From an uncultured Chloroflexota bacterium (GTDB lineage Bacteria; Chloroflexota; Chloroflexia; Thermomicrobiales; UBA6265): a DNA stretch of 64,000 bases. This document shows, piece by piece, positions 28,501 to 35,726 of the stretch. The stretch is taken from assembly GCA_937901745.1 (NCBI GenBank), contig CALGSZ010000106.1, forward strand, positions 62,001 to 126,000, written 5' to 3'. The notes under the pieces were generated by a model. The model ran no database searches and had not been told where the DNA came from. It saw nothing but the letters and a program-made list of their open reading frames with translations. Position 1 is the first letter of the stretch; each line of letters begins with the position of its first letter. Made by a program: the position numbers and the translations under genes.

Positions 28501-30040
28501 GCGTCATTCGGGCGTCGTCATCGTCGCCGTCGCAGAGTTCGCCGAAATCGGAGACTTCGAAGCAGACCTGCGGGATCTCCTCTCCAGTCTCGACGTCGGC
28601 CGCGTACGCGACGATGACACCCGGCTCCTCGGGTGCCTCAGTCGGCGTTTCGATCGGCTCCTCGGTCGCGATGTGCGGAACCTGGAAGGTCGAGTCTTCG
28701 AAGACGTCAAATTGCGTTGTCCCGATTCCCTGGTAGCCTTCCGGGTCTTGCGTCTCGGTCAACAGGTGCGAACCGGGATCGATCTGGAACGAGACCGAGC
28801 CGTCGCCGTCGTCGTCGCACGCTTCCGGGCCATCGTCGATCACGTAGCAAGCAGGATTGTCGGTGATGACATCGCCTTGATCATCGACAGCGACAAATGT
28901 CACCGAGACCTGGCCTGGCCCAGGCTCTTCGGTCGGCACCTCCTCGGTCGGCGTCTCCACCGGCTCTTCCGTCGGAGTCTCATCGGGCTCCGGCTCCTCG
29001 CCGCCAGTCGAGACTGTCACGTCGTTGGTGCCCGGCTCGAGCCGGACGCGTTCGTCTTCGACCGTGTCCTGCGAGGGATCGGTCAACGTCTCGGCCAGTG
29101 TCAAGCGACCGCTCGGGATTCCATTGGGGAAGATCAACGTCGTCTCGCCGTCGGTGTTGCCGTCGTTCGGGTCGCACCGCTGGCTGGCAACGCGGCCGCT
29201 ATCCTCGTCTCCCACGTAAACGGCGAAGCAATTGACGCCGGGGAGGGGCTGGCCGCTCGCATCGGTCTTGGTCACCACCAGCTCGGCCGGCTCAACGGAC
29301 TCGGCAGTCTCGACGCTGCCGTTCGAGTCGACGACGATATGCACACGACCAGGCGGATCGACATCGACCTGGTCTTGGGACACGACATTGCCGTCGACGA
29401 CCACTTGGAACGCAAAATCGCCTGGCGGAGCATCGAAGTAGGCTTCCCACGATCCATTGGGCAACGGGGCCATCGTGACCTGGCCCGCGTCCGTGACCAG
29501 CTCAAAGGTGTTGAAGACCGGGATGGCACGGACCTCGCCGCTCCAGGCGTCGATCGAGAAATAGACACCGATCGAGCCATCGGGCACGTCGAGGAAGATC
29601 GGACCGCCTTCCGAGAGCTCGAGGCCGCCTTCGCCGATCTCGACTTCGCCGAGCTGCGTATCTACGACAAACTCAACCTGATAGGAGCCTGGCGTAATCG
29701 GAACGAGCGCGAAGAATACGGCGCCCTCGCCGCGCTCGAGCGAGATGTCACCCTCGGGGAAATTGCCGCGCACGGTGAATTGGCTCGGCGCAACGAGCGG
29801 AGGCGGACTTCCGGGTCGGCGAGCCAGCGCGGAAGCAAGGTTGGCGGCTGTCGCCGCTACGGGAGCCGCCGAAACGGCGGACAAGGTGAGGAACGGCGCA
29901 AGCACGCCAAGGAGCAGGCTGGCGATGGCGATCATGTGGATCGCCCGCTGTGCACCGCGCGCTACCTCAACAGTCGGAGCGTGCGAGGGTCGCCAGCGGT
30001 TGCGGTTTACCTTGGGAATCCGGCGATTACGGGCGCGCAT
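22577..30040 (-). CDS. Giant surface protein with ~21 SpaA/prealbumin-like repeats
   Basis: 2,487 residues from the ATG at 30040 (CGGAGGA six bases upstream). A basic N-terminus and one hydrophobic signal segment (about 35-59) are followed by a unique domain to about residue 250, then about 21 modules of 80-110 residues of the SpaA/Cna-B prealbumin-like fold. Most read G-x-(I/L)-x-(I/V)-x-K-x-D at the first strand, CF...C, an Asp-rich loop (such as DNEDGDADPSDG), E-TQAP-GY and a final V-x-N. Many keep the Lys/Glu/Asn set needed for an intramolecular isopeptide bond; several lack the Lys. The paired Cys and DxDxDG-like loop suggest a disulfide and a Ca2+ site. A Thr/Pro/Glu linker, a poly-Ile tract and a C-terminal PPNTG, helix and RRKQERAA tail are notable. 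Likely a long adhesive or structural fibre. Exact repeat count is by eye. Confidence 0.9.
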   Translation of the reverse strand: MRARNRRIPKVNRNRWRPSHAPTVEVARGAQRAIHMIAIASLLLGVLAPFLTLSAVSAAPVAATAANLASALARRPGSPPPLVAPSQFTVRGNFPEGDISLERGEGAVFFALVPITPGSYQVEFVVDTQLGEVEIGEGGLELSEGGPIFLDVPDGSIGVYFSIDAWSGEVRAIPVFNTFELVTDAGQVTMAPLPNGSWEAYFDAPPGDFAFQVVVDGNVVSQDQVDVDPPGRVHIVVDSNGSVETAESVEPAELVVTKTDASGQPLPGVNCFAVYVGDEDSGRVASQRCDPNDGNTDGETTLIFPNGIPSGRLTLAETLTDPSQDTVEDERVRLEPGTNDVTVSTGGEEPEPDETPTEEPVETPTEEVPTEEPGPGQVSVTFVAVDDQGDVITDNPACYVIDDGPEACDDDGDGSVSFQIDPGSHLLTETQDPEGYQGIGTTQFDVFEDSTFQVPHIATEEPIETPTEAPEEPGVIVAYAADVETGEEIPQVCFEVSDFGELCDGDDDDARMTQTDVPPGTYQVALVTDSLPEGYELAGGGQMEVTVESGETVEAQFPVRRVTPAEGRLGVRARDDQGGRVGNACFAVNGEGVSTEICTADNGNVGINVPPGDYTVSATTWPDGYELDETEQSGTVQSGETTTLTFRFRVAAPETGSLVINIVDDNGQPVPGVCVDVAGPAAGTVCDGDVNDQDEADGTIHLTELPPGDYDLTVGSPPEGFQASSTETVTVSAGEEASVTLTIAAEPTTGTLVISTLDEEGNPLGGACFSIDGGDPICDNEDGDADPSDGVIRVEGLEAGTVQVEETQAPDGYEPAEPGTAEIVAGQETTVEVVNTLAPTPTPTPPPAGSIRITKVDPENNRLGGSCFTAEGPQTYGPVCDNGDGDADGAEGRILIEEVEPGTYTLTEETAPEGYVAAEPREITVEADEQTRVTVENTPATGTVIAYTVDDEGNPVGGVCYEVTNYGEVCDEDGDGDMTLPDSPAGDYTIEQTHVPDGYQLADPAQQQTTLEPGGTAEVTFTSPREPGAIRILKTDEDGNPLGGACFSIDGGDPICDNEDGDADSDDGVILVENVELGRHEIEETQAPEGYDPAESQTVEVDAGQTAEATFVNTPQSGVVRIIKTDAETGDPVDGACFTLSNDDRSYEACDDGEGDAQDDEPGTIEIRDVVPGDYTLTESQTPDGYETAPDQDVTVEPGSEVEVSVENVPLPTPTPTEEPTETPTATPTESPTETPTATPTETPTEEPTETPTEEATPTPTETEEATPTEEATPTEEATPTETPTETPSATETPLPDTGSVQIRKVDPEGNLLPGGCFQMSGASSVGPVCDNDDADGDDTEGVTLISGIPAGDYTVSETLPPAGYSGAADQQVTVSAGGEPAEVEFVNQPDVPETGNVQILSTDDQDNPAGGGCYAIGSTEVCDNGPGDGDAAPGVILVEGLIVGEYSVRETEAPSGFEQNSDTQTVTVEADQTTDVTFSHQALPPESGEAQFELRDPDGNLVPGACLSLSSTNQQQPDLEVCDGGSEDLDPRPGYLRVELPVGTYTAVQSELPTVASADGPRNLKAPLRQNGDFLATLPTGLLDERTFTVRANIIVIIIIIIIIQVPDEGDLVVIKRAADTNQLIGGSCFRATGPDDVEICDNDGVDGNSTLGIIQFNDLQIGTYTLAETQAPPGYQPVADREVEITFGTRPVTITDEPVEETTGNLEVHKLDEEGNPLSGACFALMDGGTTVAGPVCDADGGPDGVTVFNDVERGTYTLTETQAPSDDYDPGPDQTVEIEAGQTKTVEVVNTLKPGNILITKLDDQGNGPIPGACFGLDRGSGIEYEACDQQTGDNDLEEGIIYMPNIPAGEWTLIETQAPAGYAPAPNQTITVEPGQTLHLQIENQPETPPTETGNLTVRKVDQNGNPLPGACFSLRQGQVTKVPARCDSADGSNDGTITFSNVPVGTYTLRETKAPSSAYQPVPDLQVTIQANQTRTITVENRLKPGRILVKKVNAKGQPLQNACFDLAPDGAGAKCTNAAGQVIFDNLDPTIVYRLTEVRAPHGYVPAAPKTNIVVKPGLTTTITVVNKKAPPPPDSGSIRVIKFFCPAGKTGEITVFYDSSDPGTKKLAQTAGCKKGDANFLLEPQGGGSPIEFNTGSDGEYQTQLPAGTYTLTERGSGASTEVQIYVNQQTTVVILNFVRPPEPKPVTINVTKYTCEPGFEGVYYADFIDNCGTTEALTNGVKFRVSGAAAQTHVTGDSGQKGKTTFTNLPAGGYTLEEEPPAGVGTVYGFCGLDPNDPDMKTVDEDISFNLQQGQVLYCTFFNIPDDVTDTTGSIVVHKYVCELPQTKRPANFDWYEECSPQTTGVKFTLSLRTGGLYKPVTTGMTNEDGILRFSQLKPGTYQLKEVGGTWCHAESDSVDSQGDVIVKAGKRSNVWIFNCVPTKEPPNTGAGTTAPPPDAAAVGGAESAASGNFMLLNAVWPLLGLGLLGWRRKQERAA
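25225..25257 (-). repeat. Trinucleotide (ATC/ATT) tract encoding poly-isoleucine
   Basis: Eleven consecutive codons, ten for Ile and one for Val, form a GAT/AAT microsatellite on the plus strand. It stays in frame and lies between modules 13 and 14 of the giant surface protein. The AT content contrasts sharply with the gene around it. Confidence 0.9.
26160..26410 (-). repeat. Thr-Pro-Glu-rich linker coding repeats
   Basis: Degenerate tandem repeats of units such as GTCGGAGTCTC encode about 80 residues of TPTETPTEE type between modules 10 and 11. These form an extended, probably protease- or glycosylation-accessible spacer. Confidence 0.85.
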
Positions 30041-30360
30041 GAGCGTCCTCCGGGAAGAGCCGGACGCCCGCATGCGAGATCCGCGATCTCTTTACCGGCG
30101 CCCAGCACCAACTCCGATCACTCTTGAACGGCTCGATTAGCGATCGGCCTTGCCCAGACCTGGCACTGATGCTTTGGTGCCTGGTCGCGACACTATGCCC
30201 TTGTCTTTCGGCCACGTCAATTCGCCTCCCCGTGGCCAGCAGAGTTCCGATCACACATCTTACCTGAGGTTGGCTCAAATTGGAGCCATCTGCCCCTCAT
30301 AACGTGGCCAAATGCGTTTGGGTTTCGCTCAGGCTCGGCTTGCTCGCGATGCCAGCTGAG
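30041..30360 (-). promoter_or_regulatory. 320-nt upstream region of giant surface-protein gene
   Basis: No gene is seen. Read on the minus strand it holds three copies of GGCCACG/CGTGGCC (30303-30309, 30231-30237, 30210-30216), the last two forming an inverted repeat around the -35. A promoter follows at 30192-30220, then a leader of about 145 nt. The leader opens with a hairpin at about 30154-30186: GACC-A-GGCAC faces GTGCC-A-GGTC across a 10-nt loop. The region does not match a riboswitch class I can recognise. Confidence 0.5.
30192..30220 (-). promoter_or_regulatory. Promoter of giant surface-protein gene
   Basis: TTGACG and CATAGT are spaced by exactly 17 nt on the minus strand. The -35 is one base from consensus, the -10 four of six. 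The predicted start is near 30185. Confidence 0.55.
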
Positions 30361-31431
30361 TCAGGCAGCGATTTGCAGGTCCGCCAATAGCTGCCGCAGC
30401 TGGTCTTGGTCGCGCGGGAGGCCGCGGCGATCTAGGAAAACGTCGGTCACTCCAAAATTCGCTAGCTCTGCCAACCGGCGCCTCACGTAAGGTAGTGGGC
30501 CAACGACCACCAGTTGGGAGACGAGGTCTGTCGGGATAAGCGCACGGGCAGCGGAGAGATTGCCTCGCTCGCGCAGCTCAGGAAATCCTCCGCCTTCGGC
30601 AAGGATCTCGTCCACCCGCATCACCCGCCGGACATCCCTCATCATCCCCTCGATGTCGTAGCCGGGCACGTCCAGCAGCCGATCCATGCCCGGCAGGGCG
30701 TGAATCAGCGCGATCCCTACCTTCTTTCGTTCGTAGACCGGCTCCGGGTCATCCGTCACAGTCACTGCGGGATTGGCGAAGAAGCGCAACTGGCCGGGAT
30801 CCCGGCCCACGCTCATCGCCGCATCCTTCACGGTCGCGATCGCCTTCCGCAGGAACGCGTCCGACGCCATCTCGTTGAAGAGGACGCCGTCGAACCGGCG
30901 TCCAGCGAGGTTGAGCGCCTTCGGCCCAACGGCGGCGAGGTATCGCGGCGGACGTGTCGTGGGGTGAATCGACCGTTCCCAGTTGCGAACCGGGATCGGC
31001 TCACCGGCGTTGGCTCGATATGGGGGACTCCACCACTGGTCGAGGAGAGTGGCCGTCTCCTCGAGGAGAGCCAAAGGTGAATGCGGGGCCACTCCCAGAG
31101 CGCGCTCGTGCCACTCTGGCTGGCCCCGACCAAGACCGAGGAATGCCCGCCCAGGGGCAAGGCGATCGAGGGTAGCGACAGAGGCAGCGATCAGATTCGG
31201 ATGCCGCCCAAAGGGATTGACGACGCCCGTCCCGAGCCGAATGCGCTCCGTCCGCGCCGCGATCGCCCCCAGAACCGCGAAGGCGTCCCAACCATCCGGG
31301 TCCTCGTTGATCCACAGTGAGTCGAACCCGGCTCGGTCAGCAAGCTCGGCGAGGCGGAAGGTGGCGGCGACACCATCGGCGCCGGCCGACCTCACCCAGT
31401 CGCGGTGGTCGATGGCAAGGGAAAACTGCAC
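30361..31431 (-). CDS. LLM-class (luciferase-like) flavin/F420 oxidoreductase
   Basis: 356 residues. The bacterial-luciferase-like TIM barrel is recognisable by AELADRAGFDSLWINED, the RIRLGTGVVNPFGRHP strand pair, FLGLGRGQPEW and YLAAVGPKALNLAGRRFDGVLFNE. F420-dependent enzymes of this class reduce or oxidise secondary alcohols, glucose-6-phosphate or methylene-tetrahydromethanopterin; the substrate here is unknown, and FMN use is possible. It is the last gene of a leftward set with the SDR and the binding protein, which suggests a shared catabolic pathway. Confidence 0.9.
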   Translation of the reverse strand: MQFSLAIDHRDWVRSAGADGVAATFRLAELADRAGFDSLWINEDPDGWDAFAVLGAIAARTERIRLGTGVVNPFGRHPNLIAASVATLDRLAPGRAFLGLGRGQPEWHERALGVAPHSPLALLEETATLLDQWWSPPYRANAGEPIPVRNWERSIHPTTRPPRYLAAVGPKALNLAGRRFDGVLFNEMASDAFLRKAIATVKDAAMSVGRDPGQLRFFANPAVTVTDDPEPVYERKKVGIALIHALPGMDRLLDVPGYDIEGMMRDVRRVMRVDEILAEGGGFPELRERGNLSAARALIPTDLVSQLVVVGPLPYVRRRLAELANFGVTDVFLDRRGLPRDQDQLRQLLADLQIAA

Positions 31432-31498
31432 CAGGCATTCCTAGCATCGCCATCGCCATCTGCGATGGTTCGATATCTCGGCGTAAACGCTCAGCCAG

Positions 31499-31777
31499 CT
31501 ATCCGACCTTGGGACGGTAATAGATGATGATGCCGCCGGGCCGCTCGTCCCCCGTTCTGCTCGCGATCCCTTCCGTTCCGTCATGCATCGGGAACGGATC
31601 GCCACGCTCGATCTCCTCAGCGCGCTCCTTCGGGATCACCGTGGCAAAGATGCCGTGTTTCGAGCATTCCCAGACTCCCGGATGTCCCTCGACCGGACGC
31701 ATGCGGTGTCGGTCCCGTGGATGAGTTTTCCCCACTTCACACAACGGATTCGGTCCGGCCGTTTGATGCTGTTCCAT
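31499..31777 (-). CDS. Small protein with CxxH motif, unknown
   Basis: 92 residues. The first half is His/Arg/Cys-rich, with one Cys near residue 13 and ECSKHG near 38, which could hold a metal. The second half is acidic, ending in GGIIIYYRPKVG. The nearest ribosome site (GAGGAGGG) is 14 nt upstream and would suit an overlapping frame better, so the start is uncertain. It lies between the binding protein and the LLM gene on the same strand. Family not recognised. Confidence 0.5.
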   Translation of the reverse strand: MEQHQTAGPNPLCEVGKTHPRDRHRMRPVEGHPGVWECSKHGIFATVIPKERAEEIERGDPFPMHDGTEGIASRTGDERPGGIIIYYRPKVG

Positions 31778-31897
31778 CGCTTGTATTTCATCCCTCCTCG
31801 TCGCATTCGCGACGCCCGAAAGACGCTTCCTTGCTCAGTATGCCACCGAGGCGACACACGACTCCCGGCAGCCCATCAACTCACGGACCGGGCGGCA

Positions 31898-33067
31898 TCA
31901 CGTCCCGCTCGTCAAGCCGGACGCCATCGGAGTGAACCGCACGCGCTCCCACGCCTTCACCCAGTCGACGTACGTCGCGATGCCGTTCCCCTCGTTCGTC
32001 AGCGGCGGGAAGCCTCGTAGCGGCGACACGGCGAAGACGGCATCGAGGTCGCCGTAGTCGTACAAGCCTCGCGCGTCGTCACTGAGAAGGTCGACCGCGA
32101 GCTGGTTCACTGTCCCGCGCTTCAGCCGATCCATCAGCGTGGCTTGGATCTCCGGCGAAAGCAAGTGGTCGATCAGCGCGTGCGCGAGATCGGGGTGCGG
32201 CGCTTGCGTGGGGATACAGAGGTTGTCGCAGAAGCTGTAGTCTCCAGGAGCCGGGTGCGTTGTGCGCAGGCGGCCATCGGCGCCCGGCAGCCACGGCGCT
32301 GCCTCCCAGCCGATCGTGCTGATCCAGGCTCGCCCGCTCGCCAGGACCGGGACCAACTCGGTAACGGAGGCCACGAACGCGATCGCCTGCTCGCTCTTGA
32401 GCTCGATCAAGTAATCGGTCGTCTCATTGAGCTCGGCGACCGTGACTCGCGTCGGATCGGCATGGCCGAGGACGTAGTTCCAGAGCATGAGATGGCCGAG
32501 GCCATCCTCGGTCATGGCCACCTTGCCTTGAAACCGCTTTTCCTCTACCACCCGCCACGACTCGGGTGGCTGCTCGAATTGATCGGCCAGGTAGACCATC
32601 GGACTCGTGCCCCAAAGGAAGGGCACACCCCAAACTTGGTCGTCCGATCGCACCCAATCCGGCCATCGAAACCGAGGAAAGAGGTCCGCGGCGTTGGGGA
32701 TGAGATTCGGATCGAGTGGCTGGATGAGCCCAGCTTCGGCAAGCGGAACGACGACACCGTTGTGCGGTGTGATGAGATCGTATCTGCCGAGCCCACCCGC
32801 GCGGAGAAAGAGGAAGAATTCGTCGTTCGCGCCGATGCGAGTCGCCTTGACCTCTACCCCCGTGCGCTCGGTAAACGGCGCGAGGATGTCGGGCTCGTCG
32901 TAGCCGGGCCAGCAAAGGATCTCCAGCACGGTGCGATCTTCGTCAGTTTGCGCGACGCGCCCTTGCACGCGCGCGACCGCTAGACTTCCCGCGCCGGCGA
33001 GGAACGAACGACGAGAAAGCGTCGTGATGCGGGTCATCCTCCGCTGTCTCGCGATGGATAGAATCAC
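31898..33067 (-). CDS. Tat-exported extracellular solute-binding protein (PotD-like)
   Basis: 389 residues from a GTG at 33067, with AGGAG five bases upstream and a GTGA overlap with the SDR stop. The N-terminus has a clean twin-arginine signal, LSRRSFLAGAG. The mature part follows the spermidine/putrescine-type SBP_bac pattern: LEILCWPGYDEPDILAPF, YDLITPHNGVVVPLAEAG, LIQPLDPNLIPN, VWGVPFLWGTSPMVY. Such proteins deliver polyamines, amino acids or similar to an ABC permease, but no permease or ATPase gene adjoins. It is translationally coupled to an oxidoreductase, which is unusual. There is no lipobox, so it may be soluble outside the membrane. Confidence 0.9.
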   Translation of the reverse strand: MILSIARQRRMTRITTLSRRSFLAGAGSLAVARVQGRVAQTDEDRTVLEILCWPGYDEPDILAPFTERTGVEVKATRIGANDEFFLFLRAGGLGRYDLITPHNGVVVPLAEAGLIQPLDPNLIPNAADLFPRFRWPDWVRSDDQVWGVPFLWGTSPMVYLADQFEQPPESWRVVEEKRFQGKVAMTEDGLGHLMLWNYVLGHADPTRVTVAELNETTDYLIELKSEQAIAFVASVTELVPVLASGRAWISTIGWEAAPWLPGADGRLRTTHPAPGDYSFCDNLCIPTQAPHPDLAHALIDHLLSPEIQATLMDRLKRGTVNQLAVDLLSDDARGLYDYGDLDAVFAVSPLRGFPPLTNEGNGIATYVDWVKAWERVRFTPMASGLTSGT

Positions 33068-33888
33068 AAGTTCTCCTGGGATATGTCGTGAGCGGCCGCC
33101 GCCCGCGCCGAGCCGGGCAACGGAGCCTCCGGCAACGGCAGCGCAATCCCGAGCGTCAGCCCACCGTCCGCGACGATCGCCTGCCCCGTTACATAGGTCG
33201 CCTCGTCGGATGCCAGAAACGCGACGATGCTCGCGATCTCCTCCGGCCTCGCGAACCGGCCCAGCGGCACCCGCTCAAGGTACCTGGGCGCAAAATCCGG
33301 GTCTTCCGTGACGAACGCCGCGCGCGTCTTGACCATGCTCGGCTGGACCGCGTTGACGCGGATGCCGTACTGCCCCAGGTCGAGCGCCGCCGAGCGCACC
33401 AGGGCGTCGATACCCCCTTTCGACGCGTTGTAGTGCCACATGTTCGACTCGACGTACCAGGCGTTCGTCGAAGACGTGGCGACGATCGCGCCGCGACGCG
33501 CCGGCATCATCGCCCGAGCCGCTTCCTGAATGCAGAAGAAGGTTCCCGTCAGGTTCACATCTATGATTCGCCGCCACGATTCCTCACTGATTTCGTGGAA
33601 TGGCTGCGCGTCGGCGATCCCGGCATTGGCGACGAATAGGTCGAGCTGTCCAAACCGCTCCAAGCACCGGCTGACGGCGCGCGCGACATCTTCCCGGCGA
33701 CTGACGTCCGCCTGGACGGTTTCGATCTGGCCTGCCTCACCCAGCTCGGCTCGCAACCGCTCCAAAGACTCTGGCTCGATGTCCGCGCCGACGACCCGCA
33801 TGCCTTCCTGCAACAGCCGCTCGACGATCGCCCGCCCGATTCCGTTCCCCGCTCCGGTGACAACCGCTGCCCGACCTGCCAGATTCAT
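33064..33888 (-). CDS. Short-chain dehydrogenase/reductase (SDR)
   Basis: 274 residues from the ATG at 33888, with GGGAGGTGGAG upstream; the open frame extends 16 codons further without a site. Classical SDR motifs: VTGAGNGIGRA cofactor loop, an acidic residue after the second strand (GADIEPES) favouring NAD(H), NAGIAD, a catalytic SS...YNASK, and the VADGGLTLG end. Substrate unknown. It heads a leftward four-gene set; a -10-like TACTAT (33911-33916) lies 20-odd nt upstream. Confidence 0.92.
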   Translation of the reverse strand: MNLAGRAAVVTGAGNGIGRAIVERLLQEGMRVVGADIEPESLERLRAELGEAGQIETVQADVSRREDVARAVSRCLERFGQLDLFVANAGIADAQPFHEISEESWRRIIDVNLTGTFFCIQEAARAMMPARRGAIVATSSTNAWYVESNMWHYNASKGGIDALVRSAALDLGQYGIRVNAVQPSMVKTRAAFVTEDPDFAPRYLERVPLGRFARPEEIASIVAFLASDEATYVTGQAIVADGGLTLGIALPLPEAPLPGSARAAAAHDISQENL

Positions 33889-34072
33889 TGACTCCACCTC
33901 CCAACCGCGAATAGTAGCAATCCGGGCGATCCGCACTCGTCTTGAACCGCGTCATCGCCCCATTCATCAGTCACGCTGCATTGTGCCGAACCGGCGGCCC
34001 ATGCTACGGTATTTGCGTTAGGATCAACGACTTTCGGCAGGCTCGCATTAACCCATCGCCGCGTCAGCGACC

Positions 34073-35722
34073 ATGTCTCGAGCTCATCGACCGCCATCCG
34101 ATATCGAGCGCCGCCAGTTCGATCTGATCGTCATCGGCGGCGGAATCAACGGCGTTGCCATCGCGCGCGACGCGGCAATGCGCGGGCTAGATGTCGTTCT
34201 CCTCGACCAGAGCGATATTGGCAGCGGGACGACAAGCTGGTCAACGCGATTGATCCACGGCGGCTTGCGATATCTGGAGCACGCCGAGATCAAGCTGGTG
34301 CGGGAATCGCTGCGCGAGCGGGAGCGGCTCCTCCGCAACGCTCCGCACCTGGTGCGTCCATTGCCGCTGGCGATCCCAGTCTATCGCGGCGCGCGCCGAG
34401 GTCCTCTCACCATCCGCGCCGGCATGGTGCTCTACGACTTCCTGTCGTTCGACAAGTCCCTGCCGCGCCACCGCATGCTTTCCCGCTTAGACGCGCTCAA
34501 CCGGTTCCCCGGTCTCAAACCGGACGGTCTTCAAGCTGCCGCCGTCTACTACGACGCACAGGCGACCTTCGCGGAACGCCTGGCGATCGAGAATGCGCTC
34601 TCTGCCCGCGCCCACGGCGCCGTTCTGCTCATCTACACGCGGGTCGATCGCATCTGCGCCGAGGGCGCGGTCGTGACCGGCGTCGAAGCGACGGATGTCC
34701 TGACCGGCGACCGATTGGAGCTGCGCGGGCGGATCGTCGTCAACGCGGCCGGCCCGTGGGTGGATAGCGTGCTGGCCGGGGCGCCCGTGCCTACGAAGCG
34801 CATGATCGGCGGCACGAAGGGGAGCCATCTCGTCGTTCCGTCATTCCCCGGCGCGCCGCAAGACGCAATCTATTTCGAGGCGCAGTCGGATGGACGACCC
34901 GTCTTCATCATTCCCTGGAACGGCGCCTACCTAATCGGCAGCACCGATATCCGGGTGAACGGCGATCCCGGCGCCGTCCAGGCCGACGACAACGAGATCA
35001 ACTACCTGCTGAGCGAAGCGAACGCCATCATCCCGGGCGCTGGCCTGAGCACCGATGACATCTGGTACGTCTACTGCGGGGTGCGCCCGCTCCCATATCA
35101 GCCGAGCGGAGCGGAAGGCGCGATCACGCGTCGCCACCTCGTGCACGACCATGCTCCGCAGCTACGCGGGTTGTTCTCGATCATCGGTGGGAAGCTGACG
35201 ACGCACCGCAGCCTGGCCGAGGAAGCGGTGAATATCGTTTGCGACCGCCTCGGCAAGCAGGCTCGCTGCCCGACCGCTCATGCTCCGCTGCCGGGCTACG
35301 CGGGCATCTCCTTGGAGCCCTTCCGCCGCACGCTCCAGCAGGAGACGGGTCTCTCCGAGACCCAGGCTTCGCGACTCGTCTCCATTTACGGAGAACGCGC
35401 GCGGGAGGTCATCGCCTACGGTAAGGACGCTCCCGAGCTCCTGCAGCCGATCGCTCCCCAAACAGACGTCATCGGCGCCGAGATCGTCCACGCGGTCCAG
35501 CGTGAGTTCGCTGAAACGCTCGGCGACATCCTGATGCGGCGGACAATGGCGAGCCTCGCGCCGGACATGGCGATCGGAGTGGATGAAGCCGCGGCGGCGA
35601 TTGCCGGCCGCTCCCTCGGCTGGTCGGAAGAGCGCGTCCGGAAAGAGGTCGCCGACTACCGCGCGTCGCTGCGCCGCTTCCGCCCGAAAGCGCTCGCCGA
35701 AGTCACAACCCCCGCATCCTGA
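34073..35722 (+). CDS. glpD: Glycerol-3-phosphate dehydrogenase, FAD-dependent
   Basis: 549 residues. The FAD-binding fingerprint is DLIVIGGGINGVAIARDAA; the GlpD signatures GSGTTSWSTRLIHGGLRYLE and IGGKLTTHRSLAEEAV are present, as is the C-terminal helical domain (DAO_C; FAETLGDILMRRT). It oxidises glycerol-3-phosphate to dihydroxyacetone phosphate at the inner membrane and passes electrons to quinone. No glpK or glpF is adjacent. It is divergent from the SDR gene. The ribosome site is weak, so the start could shift a few codons. Confidence 0.94.
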   Translation: MSRAHRPPSDIERRQFDLIVIGGGINGVAIARDAAMRGLDVVLLDQSDIGSGTTSWSTRLIHGGLRYLEHAEIKLVRESLRERERLLRNAPHLVRPLPLAIPVYRGARRGPLTIRAGMVLYDFLSFDKSLPRHRMLSRLDALNRFPGLKPDGLQAAAVYYDAQATFAERLAIENALSARAHGAVLLIYTRVDRICAEGAVVTGVEATDVLTGDRLELRGRIVVNAAGPWVDSVLAGAPVPTKRMIGGTKGSHLVVPSFPGAPQDAIYFEAQSDGRPVFIIPWNGAYLIGSTDIRVNGDPGAVQADDNEINYLLSEANAIIPGAGLSTDDIWYVYCGVRPLPYQPSGAEGAITRRHLVHDHAPQLRGLFSIIGGKLTTHRSLAEEAVNIVCDRLGKQARCPTAHAPLPGYAGISLEPFRRTLQQETGLSETQASRLVSIYGERAREVIAYGKDAPELLQPIAPQTDVIGAEIVHAVQREFAETLGDILMRRTMASLAPDMAIGVDEAAAAIAGRSLGWSEERVRKEVADYRASLRRFRPKALAEVTTPAS

Positions 35723-35726
35723 TGCG

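Noticed and set aside
22577..30040. CRISPR-like periodicity
   Set aside because: The regular repeats are protein-coding modules of 250-330 nt in one open frame, not short repeats with unique spacers.
27938..30127. 729-residue ORF on the plus strand
   Set aside because: It is fully antisense to the giant SpaA-repeat gene, Arg/Asp/Val-rich with no domain, and arises from the GC-biased third codon positions of the real gene.
31636..31857. 73-residue minus-strand ORF beginning after GAGGAGGG
   Set aside because: It has the better ribosome site but irregular composition and overlaps the more protein-like 92-residue frame; not certain.
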